A stretch of 32,218 bases of DNA from Alphaproteobacteria bacterium (GTDB taxonomy: Bacteria > Pseudomonadota > Alphaproteobacteria > SHVW01), in the NCBI GenBank assembly GCA_009694085.1, contig SHVW01000022.1, positions 1 through 32,218 of the forward strand, written 5' to 3'. Below, in pieces: positions 15,872-23,352 of this stretch (the first letter of the stretch is position 1; every line of letters starts with the position of its first letter). Position numbers and translations under genes: made by a program. The notes beneath the pieces are model-generated. The model saw only the letters and a program-made list of their open reading frames with translations, did no database searches and had not been told where the DNA came from.

Positions 15872-16516
15872 TCAAGCCGCCGGCTGCGACGCCGGTTCCT
15901 GGCGCGCCAGGTCGAACAGGGGAAACAGCCCCTCCGGTTCTTGCGCGCCGCTGATGGCGTATTGGCCGTTGGCGATGAAGCAGGGCACGCCGGTGATACC
16001 GACCTTGGTGGCGAAGGCGGATTCGGCCTGCACGTCTTCTACATGGGCCGGGCTGGCCAGGAACTCGGCAGCCTCCGCCTTGTCCATACCCGCACCCGCG
16101 GCGATCTCGGCAAGCGCAGCGGCATCGCTGAGATTCGCTCCGTTTAGGAAATAAGCCTGGAACAAGGCCTCCACCATGGCGTCCTGTTGGCCGACGATGC
16201 CGGCCAGACGCACCAGGCGATGGGCGTCCACGGTGTTGGGCGTGCGTGTGATTTTTTCGAAGCGGAAGGCGATGCCCTCGGCCTCGCCAACCTGGCGGAT
16301 CGTGCGATAGATCTGGTCGGCCTTGGCATGGCCGAATTTGGCGGCGAGATAGGCCGCGCGATCCATGCCGTCGTGCGGCATGTCGGGGTTGAGCTGAAAG
16401 GCGCGCCAGCGCAACGTCAGGCCGGGCTGCGGCCGTTCCAGCAGCGCCCGCTCCAGGCGTCGTTTGCCGATGAGGCACCAGGGGCAAATGATGTCGCTGA
16501 AGATGTCGATCTGCAT
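15872..16516 (-). CDS. DsbA-family oxidoreductase (FrnE-like)
   Basis: The product is 214 aa. A thioredoxin fold with inserted helical domain starts directly at 'MQIDIFSDIICPWCLIGKRR', carrying the CPWC active site at residues 11-14. The cis-proline loop is 'ITGVPCFIANGQYAISGAQ'. No signal peptide is present, so it is cytoplasmic, as are FrnE and related 2-hydroxychromene-2-carboxylate isomerase-like proteins. FrnE has been linked to disulfide handling under oxidative stress. It lies 53 bp from the nitroreductase gene on the same strand and may be co-transcribed with it. Confidence 0.9.
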   Translation of the reverse strand: MQIDIFSDIICPWCLIGKRRLERALLERPQPGLTLRWRAFQLNPDMPHDGMDRAAYLAAKFGHAKADQIYRTIRQVGEAEGIAFRFEKITRTPNTVDAHRLVRLAGIVGQQDAMVEALFQAYFLNGANLSDAAALAEIAAGAGMDKAEAAEFLASPAHVEDVQAESAFATKVGITGVPCFIANGQYAISGAQEPEGLFPLFDLARQEPASQPAA

Positions 16517-16568
16517 GGGTTCAGCCTATCCGGTTCGATTATGCGCGTACAGCCAAGATGGCAGGGCC

Positions 16569-17411
16569 TCACGCTAATTTGAAACCATGCTTAAGCAGAA
16601 AATCGCGGAACCCCGCACGCTCCGGCCGGGACAGGCGGCGCGCCGCGTTGTGGGACCAGTGGTAGGTCTCGGCCTGGCCGTAATGCTCGAGGTGAAGCTG
16701 CTTGTCCGGGGTAATCGGAAATCGCTTGTGACGGCGCGTATCGTATGCGGTCAACTCGGCTTCCAGATCGCCATCGTCGTAGCGGTCTTCATGGACGACT
16801 AAGGCGGGCGGCAAACGCAGTGTCGTAAACCCAGCAGCAGCCGGCCAGCCCACGCAGAGGCAGGCGACGGGAAACACGCCATCGGGCAGGCCGAGCGCCG
16901 CCGATACCTCCTCGATCCGGTTGCGGATCACGCTGAGGGGGCAGCAGCCAAGGCCGGCCGCCTCGGCCGCGAGGATAAAGGACTGCATGGCGAGTGCGGC
17001 ATCGACCGCCGCGTTCATGAAACTATCCATGTTGTTGTTGGCATGGGCCAGGCCGCGCAGCGCGGTTACCCGTTGACCGCGCCGGAAATCGCCGCAGAAC
17101 ACCAGCATGACGGGAGCGCCCACAACCCAGGGCTGGGACGCCAGCAGCGCGTTCATTTGTGTGCGCAGCGCGGCGTCGCGGATCGCAATGATGGCGTATT
17201 GCTGCAAATCCGATTTCGCTGGGGCCGACTGAGCGCAAGCCAGCAAGGTGCGGAGCAGATCGGGCGCGACCGGATCGGGGCGGAATCGCCTATGGGACCG
17301 GCGCGCCAGGATGGCGGCCAATGCTGGGTTCATCTCGGCCGGCGCCGGGAAATCGGGCGCTAGCCCAAATCTATCCTCGTAGAGGCGCGTGAACGGCGTC
17401 TCCGGCTCCAT
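16569..17411 (-). CDS. Nitroreductase family protein
   Basis: The product is 280 aa and FMN-binding. The hallmark 'ILARRSHRRFRPDPV' is followed by 'CAQSAPAKSDLQQYAIIAIRD' for FMN contacts, 'AAEAAGLGCCPLSVIRN', and 'VACLCVGWP'. The C-terminal extension (about 60 residues, ending 'FRDFLLKHGFKLA') is longer than in short nitroreductases. Two starts are possible. ATG 17435 overlaps the stop of the MscS gene (ATGA), while ATG 17411 has a perfect AAGGAG six bases upstream; I use the latter. The tight junction means it is expressed with the channel gene. The substrate is unknown: quinone, nitroaromatic or other electrophile reduction is typical. Confidence 0.88.
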   Translation of the reverse strand: MEPETPFTRLYEDRFGLAPDFPAPAEMNPALAAILARRSHRRFRPDPVAPDLLRTLLACAQSAPAKSDLQQYAIIAIRDAALRTQMNALLASQPWVVGAPVMLVFCGDFRRGQRVTALRGLAHANNNMDSFMNAAVDAALAMQSFILAAEAAGLGCCPLSVIRNRIEEVSAALGLPDGVFPVACLCVGWPAAAGFTTLRLPPALVVHEDRYDDGDLEAELTAYDTRRHKRFPITPDKQLHLEHYGQAETYHWSHNAARRLSRPERAGFRDFLLKHGFKLA

Positions 17412-17431
17412 GACCTTCTCCTTGGACAACT

Positions 17432-19876
17432 TCATTGCGGCCGCGCCAGACCGGGGGCAAGGCGGTCGATGTCGACGAGGTGGACATCGGTACGCGCAGT
17501 CGCCATGGCGATGCCGGCCGCGCGCAACGCCGCGTCGATCGCCATGCGCAGATCGGTCGGCACGACGTTGAAATAATCGACATCGTTGACGAACACGCGC
17601 AACTCGAAATCCAACCCGTTTGCCCCCAGATCGGCCAACACCACCTGGGGGGCGGGGTGCAATGCGACTTGGGAATGGGCGCGCGCGCAATCCATCAGAA
17701 GCTGCTGCACGCGCCGCGTATCAGCGCCATAGGCGATGGCCACCTTGATGTCGATCCGCGCCATGCGGTCCTTGTGGGTCCAGTTGACCACGGCGCTCGA
17801 CAGGATTTCCGAGTTCGGAATGATGATCGTCGCCTTATGGAAGGTCTCGATCTCGGTTGCCCGCACCTTGATGTTGCGCACCGTGCCCTCTTTGGTGCCG
17901 ACCACGACCCAGTCGCCCACTTTGATCGGCCGTTCGATCAACAGGATCAGGCCGGAGACGAAATTATTGACGATGTTCTGAAGGCCGAAGCCGATGCCCA
18001 CGGACAGGGCGCCGAAGATCAGCGCCAGGTTGGACAGGTCGAGCCCGATTGCAGCCACCGCGACCACGAAGGCCAGGATCAATCCGATGTAACCGACCCC
18101 GGCCTTGACCGAGTGGCGCATCCCAGCGTCGAGCCGGGTCTGCGGCAGGATGCGATTCTCCAGGGTGCGCTGGGCATAGCGCGTGCCGAACAGCACGGCG
18201 ACGAACAGTGCGGCCGCAAACACGATATCGACGATCGAGAAGGTGTATTTGCCGACCGTCACCCCCTTGATCGCGGCGGCCAGGAAGTAGAACAGGCTCT
18301 CGTGATCGCCGCCCCATTGAAGGAGCAAAAAGAACAGACCGGCAATCCAGAGCAGGGTATCGAGCACCAGCTCCAGCCAGAAAATCAGACTTCGGCTGAG
18401 TGCGGCATCGAGGTCGAGGGTTCGGCGCAGGAAGGCGGAAGCGCGGGTCGGCTCGAACAACAGCACGGTCATGACGTCGTGGACGAGACCGCGTACCAGG
18501 AGCAGAAGCGTCGCCATGAACAGCGTGTCGATCAAATTGCCGATCAGGAACCATGGCAATTCCGAGAACCCGATCAACGCGGCAAGCGGCGCGGCACAAG
18601 CGATGACCGTGACGGCGACGCGCAAAGCCGGCCACAGCCGGCTTGGTCGGGAGGGCAGCACCGGCTCGTCCAATTCGGTGACGGGCGGCGGTGCGGGTTT
18701 GGTCTGCCAATTCCGGCGCTGAACGAGAGCGACCAGCGCTGCCGCGATCAGGCCGTTGAAAACGAAGGCCGCAGCCTGGCTTAACTCCGGCCCGACGGGA
18801 TACCGGTTCTCGATGCCGATCAAAAAATTATAGGCGAGCAGGGCGCCGGCCAACGTCATGATGCGACGATTGATGCGTCCCGCGCTGTCGTCGGTAAAAG
18901 GTGCCAGCCGCCAGTCCGGCATATCGGGTGCCAGGGCCGCGCGCGCAAAACCGGTCACCAGCAGGAACTTGACGAGCGCCAAAACCAACACGGTCAAGGC
19001 ATGCTGAAACATTCCGCTGACGAGATCTTCGATCAGCACGACCGCCAGCACCGCACCCGCCGCCAATGCCGGCAGCAAGCCGCGGCAGACCGCCTCTACG
19101 ATCGAAGCCAACACCCGGCGCGGGTAGGTCGGTTGAGCCGTGCCGGACTGCCGGCCATAACGCCGGAGCAGCCATAGCCGCAACGGCCAGGCGGCGAATC
19201 CGACGATCGCGACGGTGGCGACGAGCATCGGCGCCGACTGGCGCCAACGCTGGCTGTTGGCATCCGCTCGGTACCACGCGAATGGCGCCTCGACGACCCG
19301 CGCGAGGGCATTGGCGAAATCGACCGATGCGGTCATCCAGAGACTGGGCGATAGCAGCGACGGGCCGCGCTGCTTGAGCAATTCGATCAGTCTCAAGCGC
19401 CGGGCCGCGGTGATATCGGCCAGCAAGCGGTCCGAGCGCGCGATAATCAATTCGGTTTGCTTGACCTGGCCCTCGGCGGCGGCCAATTCCTCATCGAGCG
19501 CCTTGCGGCGGCCGGCGACCGCTTCCGCCTCGGCCGGCTGGTCCTTGCCGGGCGCGGGGCCGAGCGCGTCGAGCAGGCGGCGAACCGTGGCAACCCGCGC
19601 CGCGCCCTCTTCCTTGATCTTGATCGCACCTTGCTGAACCTCTTCGATGGCAACGCGCAGATTGGTTAGCTCCGCCTGGGTCGCGCCGGGCCGGCCGGCT
19701 TCCTGACCGACCCGGTCGAGCGTGCGCTCCCACCCGCTGGCAATCAAGGTGAAGGGGCGCTGCGGGCGCTGGACTTGGGCGGTGGCGTCACAGGCCAGCA
19801 CGAACGCAACCAACGCCAGAACCAGGGCTAGCGCGCGGCGAAATATCTGAGTTCGAGCGGTCACGCCGGCGAGCAT
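17432..19876 (-). CDS. MscS-family mechanosensitive channel with DUF3772 domain
   Basis: The product is 814 aa. An N-terminal signal peptide (hydrophobic 'RRALALVLALVAFVLACDA') leads to a periplasmic helical DUF3772 region, with coiled-coil-like stretches at about 45-180. Eight or more transmembrane helices follow between ~215 and ~620. The pore helix and MscS core are 'LALIFGALSVGIGFGLQNIV', 'NNFVSGLILLIERPIKVGDW', and 'IPNSEILSSAVVNWT'. Large MscS/MscK-type channels open under membrane tension during hypo-osmotic shock. ATG 19876 lacks a clear Shine-Dalgarno; GTG 19864 is an alternative. It is divergent from the SDR gene by 98 bp and overlaps the nitroreductase ATG at its end. Confidence 0.9.
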   Translation of the reverse strand: MLAGVTARTQIFRRALALVLALVAFVLACDATAQVQRPQRPFTLIASGWERTLDRVGQEAGRPGATQAELTNLRVAIEEVQQGAIKIKEEGAARVATVRRLLDALGPAPGKDQPAEAEAVAGRRKALDEELAAAEGQVKQTELIIARSDRLLADITAARRLRLIELLKQRGPSLLSPSLWMTASVDFANALARVVEAPFAWYRADANSQRWRQSAPMLVATVAIVGFAAWPLRLWLLRRYGRQSGTAQPTYPRRVLASIVEAVCRGLLPALAAGAVLAVVLIEDLVSGMFQHALTVLVLALVKFLLVTGFARAALAPDMPDWRLAPFTDDSAGRINRRIMTLAGALLAYNFLIGIENRYPVGPELSQAAAFVFNGLIAAALVALVQRRNWQTKPAPPPVTELDEPVLPSRPSRLWPALRVAVTVIACAAPLAALIGFSELPWFLIGNLIDTLFMATLLLLVRGLVHDVMTVLLFEPTRASAFLRRTLDLDAALSRSLIFWLELVLDTLLWIAGLFFLLLQWGGDHESLFYFLAAAIKGVTVGKYTFSIVDIVFAAALFVAVLFGTRYAQRTLENRILPQTRLDAGMRHSVKAGVGYIGLILAFVVAVAAIGLDLSNLALIFGALSVGIGFGLQNIVNNFVSGLILLIERPIKVGDWVVVGTKEGTVRNIKVRATEIETFHKATIIIPNSEILSSAVVNWTHKDRMARIDIKVAIAYGADTRRVQQLLMDCARAHSQVALHPAPQVVLADLGANGLDFELRVFVNDVDYFNVVPTDLRMAIDAALRAAGIAMATARTDVHLVDIDRLAPGLARPQ

Positions 19877-19974
19877 AACACGGTGTTTTTAGGTTTGCAG
19901 CGCCGCCCCACGGTTGACTTGGGTTCCCCCACCGTCTGAAATGGCGCCGCCGCAGTGGAGATGGGGAGCGCGCC

Positions 19975-20739
19975 GTGGATCGTTTTTCGCTTGAGGGGCA
20001 TGCGGCCATCGTCACCGGCGCGTCCGGCGGGCTCGGCCGGCATTTCGCCCTGACCCTGGCGCGCGCCGGGGCCAAGGTGGCGCTGGCCGCCCGGCGGCTC
20101 AACGCACTCGCCGATGTTGCAAAGGAGATCGCCGGCTTCGACGGCCGCGCCATTCCCGTGACACTCGACGTCACCGATCCGGCGAGCGTGCGCAAGGCGG
20201 TGGCCGACGCCGCGACCGAGCTGGGGCCGATCACCGTGCTGGTCAACAATTCCGGCATCACCGTGTTCAAGGAGCTGTTCGCTCACGACGAATCCGATTG
20301 GGACGGGGTGATCGATACCAATCTGAAAGGCGCCTGGCTGATGGCCCAGGAAACGGCGCGTCATATGGCGGGGCACGGGCGCGGCGGCAGCATCGTCAAC
20401 GTCGCCTCGATCCTGGGCCTGCGCCCGACCATCGGCGTACCCGCCTATCTCGCCTCCAAGGCCGGGTTGATCCATCTGACCCATGGGCTGGCGCTCGAAC
20501 TGGCGCGCTATAAGATCCGGGTCAACGCGCTGGCACCGGGCTATTTCGCCACCGACATCAACCGGGAATTCCTGGAGGGCGCGGCGGGCGAGGCGCTGAA
20601 AAAACGCATCCCCCAGCGCCGCTTCGGCCAACTGGAAGACCTCGACGGCGCCTTGCTCTTGCTCGCCTCCGACGCCGGGCGTTATATGACCGGCGCGGTC
20701 ATCCCCGTCGATGGCGGCCACCTCGTCAGCTCCGTGTGA
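19975..20739 (+). CDS. Short-chain dehydrogenase/reductase
   Basis: The product is 254 aa, a classical SDR. The cofactor motif TGASGGLG is at residues 15-22, with an 'AARR' segment at the end of beta-2 that favours NADP(H). The 'NNSGIT' motif replaces the usual NNAG. The catalytic Ser/Tyr/Lys are in 'NVASILG' and 'PAYLASKAG'. The substrate is unknown. The start is GTG 19975 with GGGAG eight bases upstream. It is the first gene of a four-gene plus-strand operon; the NIPSNAP gene begins 16 bp after its stop. Confidence 0.92.
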   Translation: MDRFSLEGHAAIVTGASGGLGRHFALTLARAGAKVALAARRLNALADVAKEIAGFDGRAIPVTLDVTDPASVRKAVADAATELGPITVLVNNSGITVFKELFAHDESDWDGVIDTNLKGAWLMAQETARHMAGHGRGGSIVNVASILGLRPTIGVPAYLASKAGLIHLTHGLALELARYKIRVNALAPGYFATDINREFLEGAAGEALKKRIPQRRFGQLEDLDGALLLLASDAGRYMTGAVIPVDGGHLVSSV

Positions 20740-20755
20740 AGGAAGGTTTCATCCC

Positions 20756-21412
20756 ATGATCGTCGATATGCGCACCTACACCCTGTTTCCCGGCCTGATT
20801 AACGATTACATCGCGAACTACGAGAAGAACGGGCTGCCCGTGCAGAAGCGCCATCTCGGCGATGCCTTCATGGCCTATTTCATCACCGAGGTCGGCCAGC
20901 TCAACCAGGTCACCCATTTCTGGCGCTACGACAGCATGGCCGATCGCGAATCCCGGCGCACGCGCATGCAGGCCGACCCGGAATGGGCCGCCTATCTCGG
21001 CCAAAACAAGGGCAGTTTCATCGCCCAGGACAACCGCATCATCAAGCCGGCGCCGTTCTGGCCCGTGCCCGAGGCCAATCGCAAAGGCCCGGCGAATTTC
21101 GCCGATATCCGCATCTACACCGCGCGCTCGGGCAATCTCGGCGCCTATTTCAAGCTTTACGAGGCCGAAGGCATGAAGGTCCAGCTCGGCCATATCGGCC
21201 ATTGCATCGGCTATTTCCAGAGCGGCGAGGTCGGCCCCAGCCACCAGATCATCCATATCTGGGGCTATAGCAGCCTCGACGACCGCATGAAGCGCCGCGC
21301 CGCCATGGGCGCCGACCCGGCCTGGCAGGCCTATGCCAAGCAGATGTTGCCGCTGCTCGCCAATATGGAAAATCGGATCGTGCGGTCCGCCTCGTTCTCG
21401 CCGGTCAAATAG
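20756..21412 (+). CDS. NIPSNAP family protein
   Basis: The product is 218 aa, built of two ferredoxin-like NIPSNAP (Dabb-type) repeats. The first, from residue 1, is 'MIVDMRTYTLFPGLINDYI' with 'QVTHFWRYDSMADRESRR'. The second, from about residue 117, is 'ADIRIYTARSGNLGAYFKLY' with 'IIHIWGYSSLDDRMKRRA'. The biochemical role of NIPSNAP proteins is unclear; in bacteria they often sit in catabolic operons. ATG 20756 follows GGAAGG. The spacing to its neighbours (16 and 10 bp) shows it belongs to the SDR/acyl-CoA dehydrogenase operon. Confidence 0.88.
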   Translation: MIVDMRTYTLFPGLINDYIANYEKNGLPVQKRHLGDAFMAYFITEVGQLNQVTHFWRYDSMADRESRRTRMQADPEWAAYLGQNKGSFIAQDNRIIKPAPFWPVPEANRKGPANFADIRIYTARSGNLGAYFKLYEAEGMKVQLGHIGHCIGYFQSGEVGPSHQIIHIWGYSSLDDRMKRRAAMGADPAWQAYAKQMLPLLANMENRIVRSASFSPVK

Positions 21413-21422
21413 GCCCGGCCCG

Positions 21423-22640
21423 ATGGACTTCACCCTATCGCCCGAGATCGAGGATTACCGGCGCCGCATCCGCGATTTCGTCGCCGCGCATATCCTGCCG
21501 CTGGAAAGCGATCCCGCCACCTTCGACGAACACGAAAACATCGCCGACGGCCCGCTGGAAAAGCTGCGCGCCCGGGCGCGCGCCGAGGGGCTCTGGAGTT
21601 TCCAGATGCCGAAATCCCGGGGCGGGCAGGGGATCGGGCTGGTTGGCATGGCGGCGTGCTACGAGGAAATGGGCCGCTCCATTGTCGGCCCCGTCGCCTT
21701 CAACTGCGCCGCGCCCGACGACGGCAACATGATGCTGCTGGAGAAGGTGGGCACGGACAAGCAGAAGGAACGCTGGCTCCAGCCGATTGTCGACGGCAAG
21801 GTGCGCTCCGCCTTCGTCATGACCGAGCCCCATCCCGGTTCCGGCTCCGACCCCTCCATGATGCTGACCCGGGCGGAAAAGCGCGGGGCCAAGTGGGTTA
21901 TCTCCGGCCATAAATGGTTCATCACCGGCGCCGGCATCGCCCAGCACTTCATCGTGATGGCGCGCACATCCGACGATCCGCGCACCGGGCTGACCGCCTT
22001 CCTGTTCGATCGCGATCAACCGGGTTGGGAGATCGTGCGGCGCATCGAGATCATGGGGCCGGAGGAACATGGCGGCCATTGCGAGCTGCGCTTCGATGAC
22101 CTGGAGGTTGCCGACGAAAACGTGCTGATGAACGTGGGCGACGGCTTGCGCGCGACCCAGATCAGGCTTGGACCGGCGCGCCTGACCCATTGCATGCGCT
22201 GGCTCGGCATGGCCAAGCGGGCGCTGGAAATCGCATCGGCCTATGTGGCCGAGCGCAAGAGCTTCGGCACCACGCTGGCCGAGCACGAGGGCGTGCAATG
22301 GCTCCTGGGCGAGGCGGCCATGGAGATCGAGATGGGCCGCCTCATGACCATGAAGGCGGCCTGGCTGCTGCAAAACGGCGACCTCGCGCGCAAGGAAGTC
22401 TCCATGGCCAAGGTCCAGGTCGCCGGCACCTTGCACAAGGCGGTGGACACGGCGATCCAGCTTCTGGGGGCGCGCGGCTATTCCAAGGATACCAAGCTGG
22501 ACTGGATGTACCGCTATGCCCGCCAGGCCAGGCTGGTGGACGGCGCGTCGGAAGTGCACAAGATGGTGCTCTCGCGCTTCCTCATGAAGGAAGGCCAGGA
22601 TTTCTGGCAATGGGGCGTGCCGCCGCGCAAGAACCGATGA
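21423..22640 (+). CDS. Acyl-CoA dehydrogenase (ACAD10/11-like subfamily)
   Basis: The product is 405 aa. The N-terminal helical domain starts 'MDFTLSPEIEDYRRRIRDFV'. The FAD-binding middle domain has 'SAFVMTEPHPGSGSDPSMM' and 'GHKWFITGAGIAQHFIVMAR'. The C-terminal helical domain has 'AYVAERKSFGTTLAEHEGVQ' and 'QLLGARGYSKDT'. At the usual catalytic-base position (YEG in medium-chain enzymes) it reads 'LVDGASEVHKM', with Asp instead of Glu, as in the ACAD10/11 group. This suggests a bulky or substituted acyl-CoA rather than a plain fatty acyl-CoA. It follows NIPSNAP by 10 bp and overlaps the start of the decayed nitroreductase by ATGA. Confidence 0.92.
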   Translation: MDFTLSPEIEDYRRRIRDFVAAHILPLESDPATFDEHENIADGPLEKLRARARAEGLWSFQMPKSRGGQGIGLVGMAACYEEMGRSIVGPVAFNCAAPDDGNMMLLEKVGTDKQKERWLQPIVDGKVRSAFVMTEPHPGSGSDPSMMLTRAEKRGAKWVISGHKWFITGAGIAQHFIVMARTSDDPRTGLTAFLFDRDQPGWEIVRRIEIMGPEEHGGHCELRFDDLEVADENVLMNVGDGLRATQIRLGPARLTHCMRWLGMAKRALEIASAYVAERKSFGTTLAEHEGVQWLLGEAAMEIEMGRLMTMKAAWLLQNGDLARKEVSMAKVQVAGTLHKAVDTAIQLLGARGYSKDTKLDWMYRYARQARLVDGASEVHKMVLSRFLMKEGQDFWQWGVPPRKNR

Positions 22641-23147
22641 ACGCCGCCTATGACGCACTTCTCCAGGTCATGCGCGAACGCAAGACCAGCCGCGCCTTCG
22701 ATCCAAATTTCGTCGTTCCCCGCGAGCACTACGATCTGATCCTGTAGGCCGCGCGCCACGCCCCATCCGGCGCCAACGCCCAACCCTGGCACTATATCGT
22801 CGTGACCGACCCCGTGCTGAAAGCGCGGATCGGCGATTATTTCGTCGAGGAACAGCGCGGCCGCGCTCGGCTATGGCGTGTGGTGGGTGACCGCGATCGG
22901 GCAGGAGGCGGCGCAAGCCGCGCTCAAGCCCGCGCTCGGCGTGCCCGACGATCTCGCCATCATCGACATCCTCTGCTTCGGCCCGCCGCTCAAGCCGCCC
23001 TATAAGCGCTGGAAGAAGACCTTGGATGAAATCCGGAGCTTCGAACGCTTCGACATGGCGAATTACCGCACGGTCGAGCAGATCGAGGATTGGGTGAAAA
23101 CGGCCCGGCACAAGGTGATGTACCGGGACGAGGGGAATGTGGATTGA
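22637..23147 (+). pseudogene. Nitroreductase family protein, degenerate
   Basis: The gene begins ATG 22637, overlapping the acyl-CoA dehydrogenase stop. It reads 'LLQVMRERKTSRAFDPNFVV' like an intact nitroreductase N-terminus. A TAG at 22745-22747 then interrupts the conserved '(E)AARHAPSGANAQPWHYIV' block where GAG is expected, a single-base change. After about residue 75 the frame shifts near 22865. A large piece of the middle, including part of the FMN-binding core, is missing before the sequence resumes as 'ALGYGVWWVTAIGQEAA' and 'IIDILCFGPPLKPPYKRWKK' to the stop at 23147. A stop, a frameshift and an internal deletion together make it a pseudogene rather than a sequencing error. Confidence 0.88.
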
Positions 23148-23208
23148 GGGCGTCGTCGTGAGGCCCAGCCTCCACTAGCTGACGCTTACAGCGGATTTCA
23201 GTTGCTTG

Positions 23209-23318
23209 CCTCATCCTGAGCTTGTCGAAGGATGAGGCCGGTTCGTCCGGAAATGCGCACGCCATTTGGCGTTTGTCCGGCGGAGAGGGCCTCGCCCTTC
23301 GACGGGCTCAGGGTGAGG
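23209..23318. repeat. REPIN-like pair of inverted palindromic repeats
   Basis: A 29-bp imperfect palindrome at 23209-23237 (CCTCATCC … GGATGAGG) and a second at 23290-23318 (CCTCGCCC … GGGTGAGG) are related in opposite orientation. They share the core TGAGC..GTCGAAGG. A stem pair differs between them by a compensating T-A/C-G change. About 50 bp between them can also pair weakly. This matches REP doublets that spread with RAYT transposases in many proteobacteria. It sits between the convergent ends of the nitroreductase remnant and the phn operon, so it may also act as a bidirectional transcript end. Confidence 0.7.
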
Positions 23319-23352
23319 CGAGGAGGAGGGGATTGAGCCAAGAAGCGTTTGG

